The notes below the pieces were generated by a model. That model saw only the letters and a list, made by a program, of their open reading frames with translations. It was not told where the DNA came from and ran no database searches. From an uncultured Bacteroides sp. (GTDB taxonomy: Bacteria; Bacteroidota; Bacteroidia; Bacteroidales; Bacteroidaceae): a DNA stretch of 32,117 bases. Shown here one piece after another: positions 7,150 to 15,198 of this stretch (positions are counted from its first letter, which is position 1; each line of letters opens with the position of its first letter). Location: the NCBI GenBank assembly GCA_944320735.1, contig CALUIQ010000148.1:1-32117 (forward strand). The letters run 5' to 3'. The position numbers were made by a program, and so were the translations under genes.

Positions 7150-7596
7150 TTAAAGTATTTGCGCCGCATGGTCCTTGGTCTTTACCTCCTTCGGGCCGAT
7201 GACACGCTCGATGACACCTTCTTCGTTGAGGATGAATGTCGTGCGGTTGGTGCCCATATAGGTACGTCCGCACCGAGTCTTCTCACCCCACACGCCGAAC
7301 TCCTCCACCAGTTTCTTGTCCGTATCGGCAATCAGGGTGAAAGGCAGGTTGTTTTTCTCGATGAACTTCTGATGCGACTTTCCGCTATCCACGCTGACAC
7401 CTATCACTTCATAACCGGCTTCGCGCAAGGCGTCGTAATTGTCACGCAGGTTGCAGGCCTCGGCCGTACAGCCCGGCGTGCTGTCTTTCGGATAAAAGTA
7501 CAGCACTATCTTTTTCCCCTTATAGTCGCTCAAACGGATTTCTTCACCTTTCTCGTTGACGCCCAAATATTCGGGGGCTTTGTCTCCTATGTTCAT
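7150..7596 (-). CDS. bcp: Thioredoxin-dependent thiol peroxidase, Bcp/PrxQ type
   Basis: The 148-residue peroxiredoxin contains YFYPKDSTPGCTAEAC, with peroxidatic Cys43 and resolving Cys48 five residues later, the PrxQ/BCP pattern. It reduces hydrogen peroxide and organic hydroperoxides in the cytoplasm with thioredoxin as electron donor. The start ATG at 7596 is followed by MNIGDKAPEYLG, a standard N-terminus. It lies 18 bp before recA. A 69-bp hairpin element occupies most of the gap to the upstream dehydrogenase gene. No clear promoter box was seen in the 14 bases between the element and the start, so it may be read from the dehydrogenase promoter. Confidence 0.96.
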   Translation of the reverse strand: MNIGDKAPEYLGVNEKGEEIRLSDYKGKKIVLYFYPKDSTPGCTAEACNLRDNYDALREAGYEVIGVSVDSGKSHQKFIEKNNLPFTLIADTDKKLVEEFGVWGEKTRCGRTYMGTNRTTFILNEEGVIERVIGPKEVKTKDHAAQIL

Positions 7597-7609
7597 AATA
7601 CGTAATGTT

Positions 7610-7679
7610 TAAATGATAATTTATGTGCGCGGAGCGCACAATTGTCAATTGCGGCCTCCGGCCGCTAAATTCCCATTTA
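7610..7679 (+). repeat. MITE-like hairpin element, short form
   Basis: This 70-bp element is bounded by TAAATGATAATTTA (7610-7623) and TAAATTCCCATTTA (7666-7679). Between the ends sit three back-to-back palindromes: TGTGCGC-GGA-GCGCACA (7624-7640), AATTGTCAATT (7640-7650) and GCGGCC-TCC-GGCCGC (7651-7665). It fills the gap between the dehydrogenase stop and the bcp start. Confidence 0.85.
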
Positions 7680-7687
7680 TATAACTC

Positions 7688-8881
7688 TTAAAGTTCCAGG
7701 TCACCGTCGAACACTTCGTGCCAAGGCAGGCCTTGCTTGTTGAGTTGCTCCATAAACGGATCTGGATCGAACTCTTCCACGTTCCATACGCCCGGACGTT
7801 TCCAAAGACCTTTCAGGAACATCATGGCACCTATCATGGCCGGCACGCCAGTGGTGTAGCTTACGCCCTGCATTCCCGTCTCCTTGTAAGCCGCTTGGTG
7901 ACTACAGTTGTTATATATATAATAGGTATGCTCCTTGCCATCTTTCAGTCCGCGGATGCGGCATCCGATGGATGTCTCGCCCTCGTAGTTCTCACCCAAG
8001 TCTTGTGGGTTGGGCAACACGGCCTTGAGGAATTGCAGGGGAACAATCTTCATGCCTTGATAGTCGATGGGGTCGATGCGAGTCATGCCGATATCTTGGA
8101 TAACACGCAGATGAGTCAGGTATTCCTGTCCGAAAGTCATCCAGAAGCGGGCACGCTTGATGGTGGGGAAATTCTTCACCAGCGACTCCAATTCCTCGTG
8201 GTAGAGCAAGTACGAGTCACGTGGGCCGATGTTAGGATAAGTCAAATCCTTATGGATTTCCAACGGTTGGGTCGTTATCCACTGGCCATTTTCATAATAA
8301 CGTCCGTTTTGCGTAATCTCGCGGATGTTGATTTCGGGATTGAAGTTAGTGGCGAAAGCCTTGTGATGGTTTCCAGCATTGCAATCCACAATGTCCAGGT
8401 ATTGTATCTCGTCAAAATGATGCTTGGCGGCATACGCTGTATAGACTCCGCTCACACCCGGGTCGAACCCGCAGCCTAAGATGGCTGTCAGTCCAGCTTC
8501 TTCAAAGCGTTGCTTGTAGGCCCATTGCCAGCTGTACTCAAAATGAGCCACGTCCTTGGGCTCGTAATTGGCGGTGTCCAGGTAGTTTACGCCCGTCTTC
8601 AGGCAGGCCTCCATAATGGTAAGGTCCTGATAGGGAAGAGCTACGTTGATAACGATTTCCGGTTTGAAGTCGTTGAACAATGCCACCAGTTCGTCCACAT
8701 TGTCGGCATCCACCTGTGCGGTACGGATGTTGGGATTGCCGATGGCTTTCACCACGGCGTCACACTTCGACTTCGTGCGGCTTGCAATCATAATTTCCGT
8801 GAATACGTCCGGATTTTGAGCCACTTTGTGTGCAACAACGGTTCCTACACCGCCTGCACCGATAATTAGAACTTTACCCAT
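7688..8881 (-). CDS. Saccharopine-dehydrogenase-family enzyme, probable carboxynorspermidine/carboxyspermidine dehydrogenase
   Basis: The 397-residue protein starts with KVLIIGAGGVGTVVAHK, a Rossmann GxGxxG nucleotide site, followed by IASRTKSKCD for NADP ribose phosphate contact. Later segments (VNVALPYQDLTIMEACLKTG, NYLDTANYEP, LGCGFDPGVSGVYTAYAAKH) are characteristic of COG1748 Lys9-like proteins. In Bacteroidales this subfamily condenses a diamine with aspartate semialdehyde to make carboxy(nor)spermidine, feeding NspC-type decarboxylase and spermidine synthesis. Length matches these and not fungal saccharopine reductase fusions. The decarboxylase partner is not in the window. It has its own promoter at 8918-8950. 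The assignment to polyamines instead of lysine metabolism rests on family knowledge. Confidence 0.88.
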   Translation of the reverse strand: MGKVLIIGAGGVGTVVAHKVAQNPDVFTEIMIASRTKSKCDAVVKAIGNPNIRTAQVDADNVDELVALFNDFKPEIVINVALPYQDLTIMEACLKTGVNYLDTANYEPKDVAHFEYSWQWAYKQRFEEAGLTAILGCGFDPGVSGVYTAYAAKHHFDEIQYLDIVDCNAGNHHKAFATNFNPEINIREITQNGRYYENGQWITTQPLEIHKDLTYPNIGPRDSYLLYHEELESLVKNFPTIKRARFWMTFGQEYLTHLRVIQDIGMTRIDPIDYQGMKIVPLQFLKAVLPNPQDLGENYEGETSIGCRIRGLKDGKEHTYYIYNNCSHQAAYKETGMQGVSYTTGVPAMIGAMMFLKGLWKRPGVWNVEEFDPDPFMEQLNKQGLPWHEVFDGDLEL

Positions 8882-8917
8882 GTCTGTATCTTTAAGTTTA
8901 AGTTGAAATTTTGTTGG

Positions 8918-8950
8918 GCAAATATAGCGTTTAATTCTTAGGCGGGCAAA
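8918..8950 (-). promoter_or_regulatory. Bacteroidota-type promoter of the carboxynorspermidine dehydrogenase gene
   Basis: On the minus strand, TTTG (8950-8947) is followed after 20 bases by TATATTTG (8926-8919), matching the -33 TTTG and -7 TAnnTTTG boxes. The start codon lies 37 bases downstream of the -7 box. The -33 box abuts the stop region of the helicase gene. Confidence 0.7.
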
Positions 8951-8951
8951 C

Positions 8952-11900
8952 TTAAACGAGATTCTCTACAGTTTCAACACGATTTTCGTCTACATACCAC
9001 AAATGACCTTGGATGTGGTTCGGGTCGTAGCCCATGCGTGTGAGCAGTCGCATATACTCTTGCACCTGTCGGTTGTACTTCGGATGAGGCTTGCCGAACT
9101 TGAAGTCTACGATGACTATTTCTCCGCCCCGCATCATAACGCGGTCGGGGCGGCGATTCTTGAGTTTCCCGTTTTCCATCCAAATGATGTCGCATTCGTT
9201 GAATAGTTGCCATGAACCATCGTACCATCTTTTCACTTGTGGCAAGGAAAAAGCGGTGCGGGTCAGTTTCCTGATTTCGTCTTCCGTCTCCCGGTCACCG
9301 ATGATGCCGTCGAACACCAGACGGCTGATGGCTTCTTCAATGTCGGCTTCGGTGCGGATGCTGGAAAAGAGCGTGTGGAGCATACTGCCCCTATGGATGA
9401 ACCGACGAGCCGATTCTTCTTCGCCCACACCGGCTATGAAGTCGGCGGAGGGATTGGATTGGCGAAACTCGATGTCGTGGCGTGTGTTTACCATCCGTAC
9501 CTCTTGTTTGGCCTGTTTGCGGGTCAGTCGGTTGATGGATGGTTGGGAGGACTCTTTGGCGGTTTCTTCGGCTGATGCACAAGGGATGCCCCATTCGTAG
9601 AGCCCTTCTTCCGCATTCCATATACCGTCTCCGGCTTGCTCGACTTGTGACAGGGAGTTGGCGAGCAGTTCGGCTATGGTGCGACGTTGGTTCTTGCGGC
9701 TCCACACGATAAGGTTTTTGCCGGCACGAGTGAAGGCTACATACAGCAGGTTGAGGCTGTCTACCCATAGTTGCAGTCGTTCGTTCAGGTAGTCGTTGCG
9801 GTAGATGGAAGTGGCCATTGACGTAGAATAGTTGATTGGCACCAATTCTAACGTGTCGTAAGGGGCTACCTCGGGAACACACCATACCAATTGATTGTTT
9901 GTCTCGTTCTCCAGCTTCCAATCGCAGAAGGGGATGAGCACCGTGTGAAATTCCAATCCCTTGGACTTGTGGATGGAGAAGATGCGTATACCTTCTATTT
10001 CACCGCTCGGGATGGTCTTGGCACATAGCTTTTCGTCCCAATAGCGGAGGAAACTTTCGGGTTCGGAGGAGTTGGATTGCAAGTATTCGGTCACGGCATC
10101 GAAGAAGGTGAACAGATAGGCTTCTTGCTTCTCCAACGCGGTCAGGCTGAAAAGCTCCACCAATTCCTCCAACAGCTCGTATAGGGGCATCAGCTTCAGT
10201 TCTTCCCGTCGTTGTACGAATGAGGATGGCAAATTGTCCTCCGCCTTCCGGGAAAGCAGTTCATCGGGAGTGCCGGCAAATCCTTTGATTTTGGTTTGGT
10301 ACGCAGTTGTCAGCGAAGCCAATGATACATTGTCGTCCGGACGGGTCAGGCAACGCAAGGCGTCTATCAGTATGTTGACACTTTGCGATGCATCCAGCCG
10401 GAAAGCCTCGTCGGACACGATGGGCACGTTCAGCACTTTGTCGAAATAGTCGGCAATGGGCGGGATATTCTTGTTCTTGCGCACCAGGATGGCTATGTCG
10501 TTCAACCGTACACCGTGCGACAAGAGTTCTTCCACTTCCTTGCCTAATGCCTCCAAAGTCTTGTCCGGATAGCTCTGTTCGTCGTCAGGCTCCAGGAACT
10601 CCACCTTTACGTAACCTTTGGTTTCCGCTTTGGGCGATTCTTGCTCCACATCGGCATAAGCGTGTTGGAGGGGGAGGCAGTCTATGCCCAATTCTTGTTT
10701 GTGGATATCGTTGAGCCAACTGACAGCGGCGCGGAATATGTGGTTGTTGAATTCAATGATGCGGGTTTCGCTGCGTCGGTTAGTCTTTAGTGTTTCTACG
10801 CGGATGCGGAAAGGCAGCCCGTTGGGAGCTTCGTTGCCCAGTGAGTTCAGGATTCTCCAGTCGCCGTTGCGCCAGCGGTAGATGGACTGCTTGACATCGC
10901 CCACTATCAGACTGTCCTCGCCTTGTGACAGACCTTCCAACAAGAGCAGGCGGAAGTTGTCCCACTGCATGCGGCTGGTGTCTTGAAACTCGTCTATCAT
11001 CACGTTCTTCAGGTTCGTCCCGATTTTTTCGAATACGAAGGACGAATCTCCTTCGTGCACCAATTTGTGCAGCAGGGTGTTGGTGTCCGAAAGCAGGAAG
11101 CGGTTTTTCTCTTGGTTCAGTGTCCGCATTTCCTCGTCGATGTGGTTCAGCAGTTGCAGTTTGTTCAGGTGTTGGCGAGTCAGCCGGCACGTGTTGATTT
11201 GGCGGCATTGCTCCGGACGTGTTTGCTCGGCTTCTGCCAACAAAGCCATCAGGCTTTTTTCCGCCAGTGCCTTGATGTTTTGTCGGAAGGGCGATGTCTT
11301 CGAAGTCCAATTGTCCGAGCTGTCCATGCAGTTTCGCAACGTGGCGTTCACCACGTCTTTGTCGCTCAGTTCACCCCGGCTTAGTTTGCGGAAATAGCTG
11401 CTGATGCCTTTCAGGCCATTCTTCAAGTCTTCCGGTTTCAAGCCGTGCGCGTCCAGCTCCTTTTCAAACCGTTCGTTGAAAGTCTTCATCCGCTCCAACG
11501 CTTCTGTTTCCAAGTCTTTCAACTTACTTTTGTATATTTTTAAGACGCTTGGGTCGCGCAGGCTTTGGCGCAAGCCTTCGCCCCGTTCGATATAGTTTTC
11601 GTCTAAGATGTTTCTGCCGAAACTCTTGATTTCGTCCGACACGTTCCAACGCTTGTCATCGGCTATGCGTTCGTTGATGTAATCCAGCAACCAAGCGAGC
11701 ACCGGTGAGTTGGGCGTCAGCTTTTCTATCAGGCTGTCTACCGCTTCGTCCAGCACGTCCGTGCTGTCTAATTCGATGTTCAGATTGGGGTTTAGCTCCA
11801 GCTCCCTCGCCAAGTTTCGCATGACCGATTGAAAGAAAGAGTCGATTGTCTCTACCCGGAAGCGGCTGTAGTCGTGCAGCATATATTGCAAAGCCATACC

Positions 11901-12173
11901 CGCACGGCTTCTCAGCTCTTCGGCAGATACGTTTCCTCGCAAATCCTCTATGATGCGGTTGCGGTAGGGGGTTGAGTCAGGATCGCCTATCCAGATGCCA
12001 TACAATTGTTGCAGGATGCGCTCCTTCATCTCCGTGGTTGCCTTGTTGGTGAAGGTGACAGCCAAGATTTGCCGATAAGCCCTTGGGTTTCTAATCAAGT
12101 GCTTGATGTATTCTACGGCAAGGGTAAAGGTCTTTCCCGAACCGGCTGAGGCTTTATATACTAATAGTTCCAT
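8952..12173 (-). CDS. AddA/RecB-like UvrD-family helicase with C-terminal PD-(D/E)XK nuclease
   Basis: The 1073-residue protein begins almost directly with Walker A (YKASAGSGKT, Lys14), then FTNKATTEMKERIL (motif Ia), VMIDEFQDTSRMQW (Walker B, about 394) and IVGDVKQSIYRWRNGD (motif III). Motif IV-VI sequences follow (HKSKGLEFHTVLIPF; LLYVAFTRAGKNLIVWSR). The C-terminus has RRPDRVMM and IVIVDFKFG around residues 1005-1030, a RecB-type nuclease site. Such proteins unwind and degrade double-strand ends to load RecA. The AddB partner is not adjacent: upstream is a divergent EamA gene. The start ATG lies 4 bp from the left end of a hairpin element, and no Shine-Dalgarno site or promoter box is visible there. 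addA is the best guess for function. Confidence 0.92.
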   Translation of the reverse strand: MELLVYKASAGSGKTFTLAVEYIKHLIRNPRAYRQILAVTFTNKATTEMKERILQQLYGIWIGDPDSTPYRNRIIEDLRGNVSAEELRSRAGMALQYMLHDYSRFRVETIDSFFQSVMRNLARELELNPNLNIELDSTDVLDEAVDSLIEKLTPNSPVLAWLLDYINERIADDKRWNVSDEIKSFGRNILDENYIERGEGLRQSLRDPSVLKIYKSKLKDLETEALERMKTFNERFEKELDAHGLKPEDLKNGLKGISSYFRKLSRGELSDKDVVNATLRNCMDSSDNWTSKTSPFRQNIKALAEKSLMALLAEAEQTRPEQCRQINTCRLTRQHLNKLQLLNHIDEEMRTLNQEKNRFLLSDTNTLLHKLVHEGDSSFVFEKIGTNLKNVMIDEFQDTSRMQWDNFRLLLLEGLSQGEDSLIVGDVKQSIYRWRNGDWRILNSLGNEAPNGLPFRIRVETLKTNRRSETRIIEFNNHIFRAAVSWLNDIHKQELGIDCLPLQHAYADVEQESPKAETKGYVKVEFLEPDDEQSYPDKTLEALGKEVEELLSHGVRLNDIAILVRKNKNIPPIADYFDKVLNVPIVSDEAFRLDASQSVNILIDALRCLTRPDDNVSLASLTTAYQTKIKGFAGTPDELLSRKAEDNLPSSFVQRREELKLMPLYELLEELVELFSLTALEKQEAYLFTFFDAVTEYLQSNSSEPESFLRYWDEKLCAKTIPSGEIEGIRIFSIHKSKGLEFHTVLIPFCDWKLENETNNQLVWCVPEVAPYDTLELVPINYSTSMATSIYRNDYLNERLQLWVDSLNLLYVAFTRAGKNLIVWSRKNQRRTIAELLANSLSQVEQAGDGIWNAEEGLYEWGIPCASAEETAKESSQPSINRLTRKQAKQEVRMVNTRHDIEFRQSNPSADFIAGVGEEESARRFIHRGSMLHTLFSSIRTEADIEEAISRLVFDGIIGDRETEDEIRKLTRTAFSLPQVKRWYDGSWQLFNECDIIWMENGKLKNRRPDRVMMRGGEIVIVDFKFGKPHPKYNRQVQEYMRLLTRMGYDPNHIQGHLWYVDENRVETVENLV

Positions 12174-12177
12174 ATTG

Positions 12178-12378
12178 AATGATAATTTATCTATTAAATG
12201 AAGAATGATGAATTAAGAATGAAGAATTAGAGTTTGTGAAGAAAGGTAATAAAGCTCTCCTCCTTCCGGAAGGAGGGGAGTTGATTACTGTAATTCTTCA
12301 TTCTTAATTCTTCATTCATCATTCATCATTCTTAATTCTTCATTCAAGCGCGCTTGCGCGCGCATAAATTCCCATTTA
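12178..12378 (+). repeat. MITE-like hairpin element, long form, copy B
   Basis: The 201-bp element is bounded by AATGATAATTTA (12178-12189) and TAAATTCCCATTTA (12365-12378). Arms of ATGAAGAATGATGAATTAAG-like repeats (about 12195-12230) face complementary arms (about 12291-12345) across a central TCCTTCCGGAAGGA (12261-12274). GCGCGC-TT-GCGCGC follows at 12348-12361. In inverted orientation it is nearly identical to 5743-5938. Confidence 0.85.
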
Positions 12379-12420
12379 ATTTCCGGCCATAAATTTATTG
12401 ATAAATAAATCGGTTTTTTG

Positions 12421-12428
12421 TATCTTTG
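12421..12428 (+). promoter_or_regulatory. -7 box (TATCTTTG) of the EamA transporter gene
   Basis: TATCTTTG fits the TAnnTTTG consensus, with an ATTG about 20 bases upstream as a weak -33 box. The start codon is 45 bases downstream, preceded by AAGGAAA, one of the few plausible Shine-Dalgarno sites in the window. Confidence 0.65.
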
Positions 12429-12473
12429 CGCCGTTTTTTTGGATACGTTTGTTTTTGTTAGTTTTTAAGGAAA

Positions 12474-13400
12474 ATGAATGCTCGTGTGAAAGGGTTTGCT
12501 TACGGTGCGACGGCAGCCGCCAGCTATGGTTTGAATCCTTTGTTTGCCTTGCCTCTCTATGCGGCGGGCATGAATACGGATTCGGTATTGTTTTATCGTT
12601 ACTTTTTCGCCTTGGTGATGATGGGTGTTATGATGAAGATCAAAGGTGAGTCTTTCGCTTTGCGCAAGGCCGATGTCTTGCCTTTGGCGGTGATGGGGCT
12701 GTTGTTCTCTTCCTCTTCACTTTTCCTGTTCGAGAGCTATAACTATATGGATGCCGGCATCGCTTCCACGTTGTTGTTTGTCTATCCGGTGTTGGTGGCC
12801 GTTATTATGGCCGTGTTTTTCCACGAAAAGGTGTCGGTAGTGACGGGCTTGTCCATAGGTTTGGCCTTGTGGGGCATCTCCATGCTCTATCAGGGAGGGG
12901 ATGGCACTACGTTGAACCTGACGGGCGTCCTGTTCGTGTTCCTTTCTTCGCTGACTTACGCCATCTACATTGTGGGGGTCAACCGCTCTTCGTTGCGCGA
13001 GCTTTCTACCGCAAAGCTGACCTTTTATGCCTTGCTGTTCGGCATCCTGATTTATGTGGTTCGGTTGGATTTTTGCACCGAACTTCAAGCCATCCCCGCG
13101 CCTATTTATTACATCAACGCCGTGTCGTTGGCATTGTTTCCCACCATTGTGTCTTTGATAACCATGACGCAGGCCATCCACTACATTGGCTCTACGCCCA
13201 CGGCCATCTTGGGGGCATTAGAACCGGTGACCGCCTTGTTCATAGGAGTCATCGTGTTTGGCGAGCAATTCACTCCGCGCATCGCGTTGGGCGTGTTCAT
13301 GATTTTGGTGGCGGTCACTTTGATTGTGGCTGCCCGTCCTTTGTTGCAGACGGCTCGCAGATACGTGCAGGTCGTTTATCGGCATCGGGGATTCCGTTAA
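12474..13400 (+). CDS. EamA/DMT-family permease
   Basis: This 308-residue membrane protein has about ten hydrophobic helices in two repeated five-helix halves, as in EamA (DUF6) drug/metabolite transporters. Typical segments are ASTLLFVYPVLVAVIMAVFF in the first half and IGSTPTAILGALEPVTALFIG in the second. Family members export amino acids, nucleotides or other small metabolites; the substrate is not predictable. ATG 12474 is preceded by AAGGA. The last 86 bp overlap the convergent glycerate kinase gene, so the C-terminal tail (YVQVVYRHRGFR) is specified by DNA that also encodes the other protein. Confidence 0.9.
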   Translation: MNARVKGFAYGATAAASYGLNPLFALPLYAAGMNTDSVLFYRYFFALVMMGVMMKIKGESFALRKADVLPLAVMGLLFSSSSLFLFESYNYMDAGIASTLLFVYPVLVAVIMAVFFHEKVSVVTGLSIGLALWGISMLYQGGDGTTLNLTGVLFVFLSSLTYAIYIVGVNRSSLRELSTAKLTFYALLFGILIYVVRLDFCTELQAIPAPIYYINAVSLALFPTIVSLITMTQAIHYIGSTPTAILGALEPVTALFIGVIVFGEQFTPRIALGVFMILVAVTLIVAARPLLQTARRYVQVVYRHRGFR

Positions 13401-14523
13401 TTTCCTCTTTAAGAATTTCCGCCAAGGTGTGCCTTAGGTTCGCTTCGGCCACCTCTTTTCGCATGGCTTGTTGCAAGGGTATGTCGGGCGGGGTAATGGC
13501 ACGGAGCCGGTGAAAGCCTGCGCTTAGCAAATCTTCCCGGTTTTCTATTTGTCCGGCTATCAGCAGGGTGGGGATGCCCGCTTGTCGGGTTGCCCTAAGC
13601 ACCCCGGCTGGCACTTTGCCCATCAGTGTCTGTCGGTCGGCCTTGCCTTCGCCGGTGATGACCCAGTCGGCATCCTTTATCAACTCCGCGAAGTGATTGG
13701 CTTCCAACAGCAGGTCAATGCCCGGCCTGAGTTCGGCTTGCAGGAAAGCCGCCAAGGCTCCTCCCAATCCGCCCGCCGCGCCGGCACCGGGCAAGGAGGC
13801 GATGTCCCGTCCCGTGGCTTTCGCTATGACCTTTGCCCAATTTCTTAGCCCTTTGTCCAAGAGGCCCACTTTATCCGAGTCGGCTCCCTTTTGCGGGGCA
13901 AAGACGCAAGCGGCTCCTTGCGGGCCGTAGAAAGGATTGCGCACGTCGCAGGCGGCGGTGCATCGCACGTCTTTCAAGGCGGGAAGCACGAATCGGTCGT
14001 CTATCCGACAAACCTTGTCCAAGTCTTCGCCACAACCTTCCAGCGCCTTTCCTTCGTGATCGAGAAGCTGATAGCCCAACGCCCTTAACATTCCCATCCC
14101 TCCATCGTTGGTGGCACTTCCGCCCAGCCCGATGACCAGGTGGCGGCATCCTTGCCCGATGGCGTGACACATCAGTTGCCCCGTGCCGTAGGTCGATGTC
14201 AGCATCGGATTTCGTTTTTCCGGAGGCACCAAAGTCAGTCCGCTGGCCGAAGCCATTTCGATGTACGCCGTCCGTTCGTCGGGCGAGAGCAGGTAACGTG
14301 CGTCCACTTCCTCCTCCAGCGGGCCTTTCACGCGCATACGCACCTCTTTCCCTCCCAAGCCTCGGAGCGCGTCCAACATACCTTCGCCCCCGTCGGCTAT
14401 CGGCACGCAAATGATGGAGCAATGTGGACACACGCTGCGGATGCCTTCCGCACAGGCCGCTTCGGCTTCGGCAGAGGTGAGGCATCCCTTGAAGGAATCG
14501 ATGGCAAGTACAATCTTTTTCAT
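13315..14523 (-). CDS. Glycerate kinase (GK-I/GarK-GlxK family)
   Basis: I chose the start at ATG 14523 (MKKIVLAIDSFKG), the standard N-terminus of the family; the open frame continues upstream to 15057 only as a shadow of yigZ. The 402-residue protein contains PIADGGEGMLDAL, TYGTGQL and IGLGGSATNDGGMGMLRALG, signature segments of class I glycerate kinases, and WVITGEGKADRQTL. It phosphorylates D-glycerate with ATP in the cytoplasm. The family usually ends near residue 377; here about 25 extra residues (after EILKEEING) are encoded within the 3' end of the convergent EamA gene, suggesting loss of an earlier stop. The promoter is 5 bp from the start codon. Confidence 0.93.
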   Translation of the reverse strand: MKKIVLAIDSFKGCLTSAEAEAACAEGIRSVCPHCSIICVPIADGGEGMLDALRGLGGKEVRMRVKGPLEEEVDARYLLSPDERTAYIEMASASGLTLVPPEKRNPMLTSTYGTGQLMCHAIGQGCRHLVIGLGGSATNDGGMGMLRALGYQLLDHEGKALEGCGEDLDKVCRIDDRFVLPALKDVRCTAACDVRNPFYGPQGAACVFAPQKGADSDKVGLLDKGLRNWAKVIAKATGRDIASLPGAGAAGGLGGALAAFLQAELRPGIDLLLEANHFAELIKDADWVITGEGKADRQTLMGKVPAGVLRATRQAGIPTLLIAGQIENREDLLSAGFHRLRAITPPDIPLQQAMRKEVAEANLRHTLAEILKEEINGIPDADKRPARICEPSATKDGQPQSK

Positions 14524-14528
14524 GGTTG

Positions 14529-14556
14529 CAAAGTTATATAAAAATCCGTATCTTTG
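14529..14556. promoter_or_regulatory. Divergent pair of -7 boxes for glycerate kinase and yigZ
   Basis: On the minus strand TAACTTTG (14536-14529) ends 5 bases before the glycerate kinase ATG. On the plus strand TATCTTTG (14549-14556) ends 6 bases before the yigZ ATG at 14563. Both fit TAnnTTTG and would place transcription starts at or next to the start codons. Upstream -33 boxes are weak on both strands. Confidence 0.6.
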
Positions 14557-14562
14557 TCCCCT

Positions 14563-15168
14563 ATGAACGGAGATACATATAAAACCATCACTGCACCCGC
14601 CGAGGGTGTTTACACCGAGAAGCGCAGCAAATTCATCGCCATCGCCTTGCCCGTGCGGACGGTGGACGAAGTGAAAGCGCACTTGGAAACGTATCAGAAG
14701 AAATATTACGATGCGCGCCATGTGTGCTATGCCTATATGCTGGGCCCTGAACGCAAGGACTTTCGCGCGAACGACAATGGAGAGCCTTCCGGCACGGCGG
14801 GACGCCCCATATTGGGACAAATCAACTCCCACGAGCTGACGGACATATTGATTATCGTGGTGCGTTACTTCGGAGGCATCAAGCTGGGCACCAGCGGATT
14901 GATAGTGGCCTACAAAGCCGCGGCGGCCGAAGCCCTTGCATCCGCGCAGATAGAGGAGCGAACGGTGGACGCCGAGGTAAGTTTTTGGTTTGAATATCCA
15001 TTCATGAACGACGTGATGCGCATTGTCAAGGAAGAAGGGCCGGAGATTGTGGCGCAAGGCTATGACACGGATTGCAACATGAAGCTCCGCATACGTTCCT
15101 CCCTGATGCCGAAACTCCGAGCCCGGCTGGAGAAAGTGGAGACGTTGCGCTTTGAGGACGAAAATTAG
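14563..15168 (+). CDS. yigZ: YigZ/IMPACT-family protein
   Basis: The ATG at 14563 gives MNGDTYKTITAPAEGVYTEK, the expected N-terminus; a TTG nine bases earlier is also in frame but lies in the promoter box. The 201-residue protein has the N-terminal UPF0029/IMPACT domain with EKRSKFIAIALPV, DARHVCYAY, DNGEPSGTAGRPIL and VVRYFGGIKLGTSGL, then the small C-terminal ferredoxin-like domain. IMPACT relatives bind the translation machinery or Gcn1 in eukaryotes; the bacterial role is not firmly established. The HpaII-like gene follows after 30 bp on the same strand and may be co-transcribed. Confidence 0.93.
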   Translation: MNGDTYKTITAPAEGVYTEKRSKFIAIALPVRTVDEVKAHLETYQKKYYDARHVCYAYMLGPERKDFRANDNGEPSGTAGRPILGQINSHELTDILIIVVRYFGGIKLGTSGLIVAYKAAAAEALASAQIEERTVDAEVSFWFEYPFMNDVMRIVKEEGPEIVAQGYDTDCNMKLRIRSSLMPKLRARLEKVETLRFEDEN

Positions 15169-15198
15169 GTTTTATCTCATATAGATGACATATAGACT

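Larger units (their letters stand above)
12174..12473. other. Gene-free stretch between helicase and EamA genes
   Basis: This 300-bp divergent intergenic region is two-thirds filled by the long hairpin element at 12178-12378. The rest holds the plus-strand EamA promoter and leader. No clear minus-strand promoter for the helicase gene was found, so it may be inside or altered by the element. Confidence 0.6.

Noticed and set aside
14524..15057. N-terminal extension of glycerate kinase by 178 codons
   Set aside because: The extension is antisense to yigZ and lacks family similarity; MKKIVLAIDSFKG at 14523 is the family N-terminus and has a promoter box beside it.
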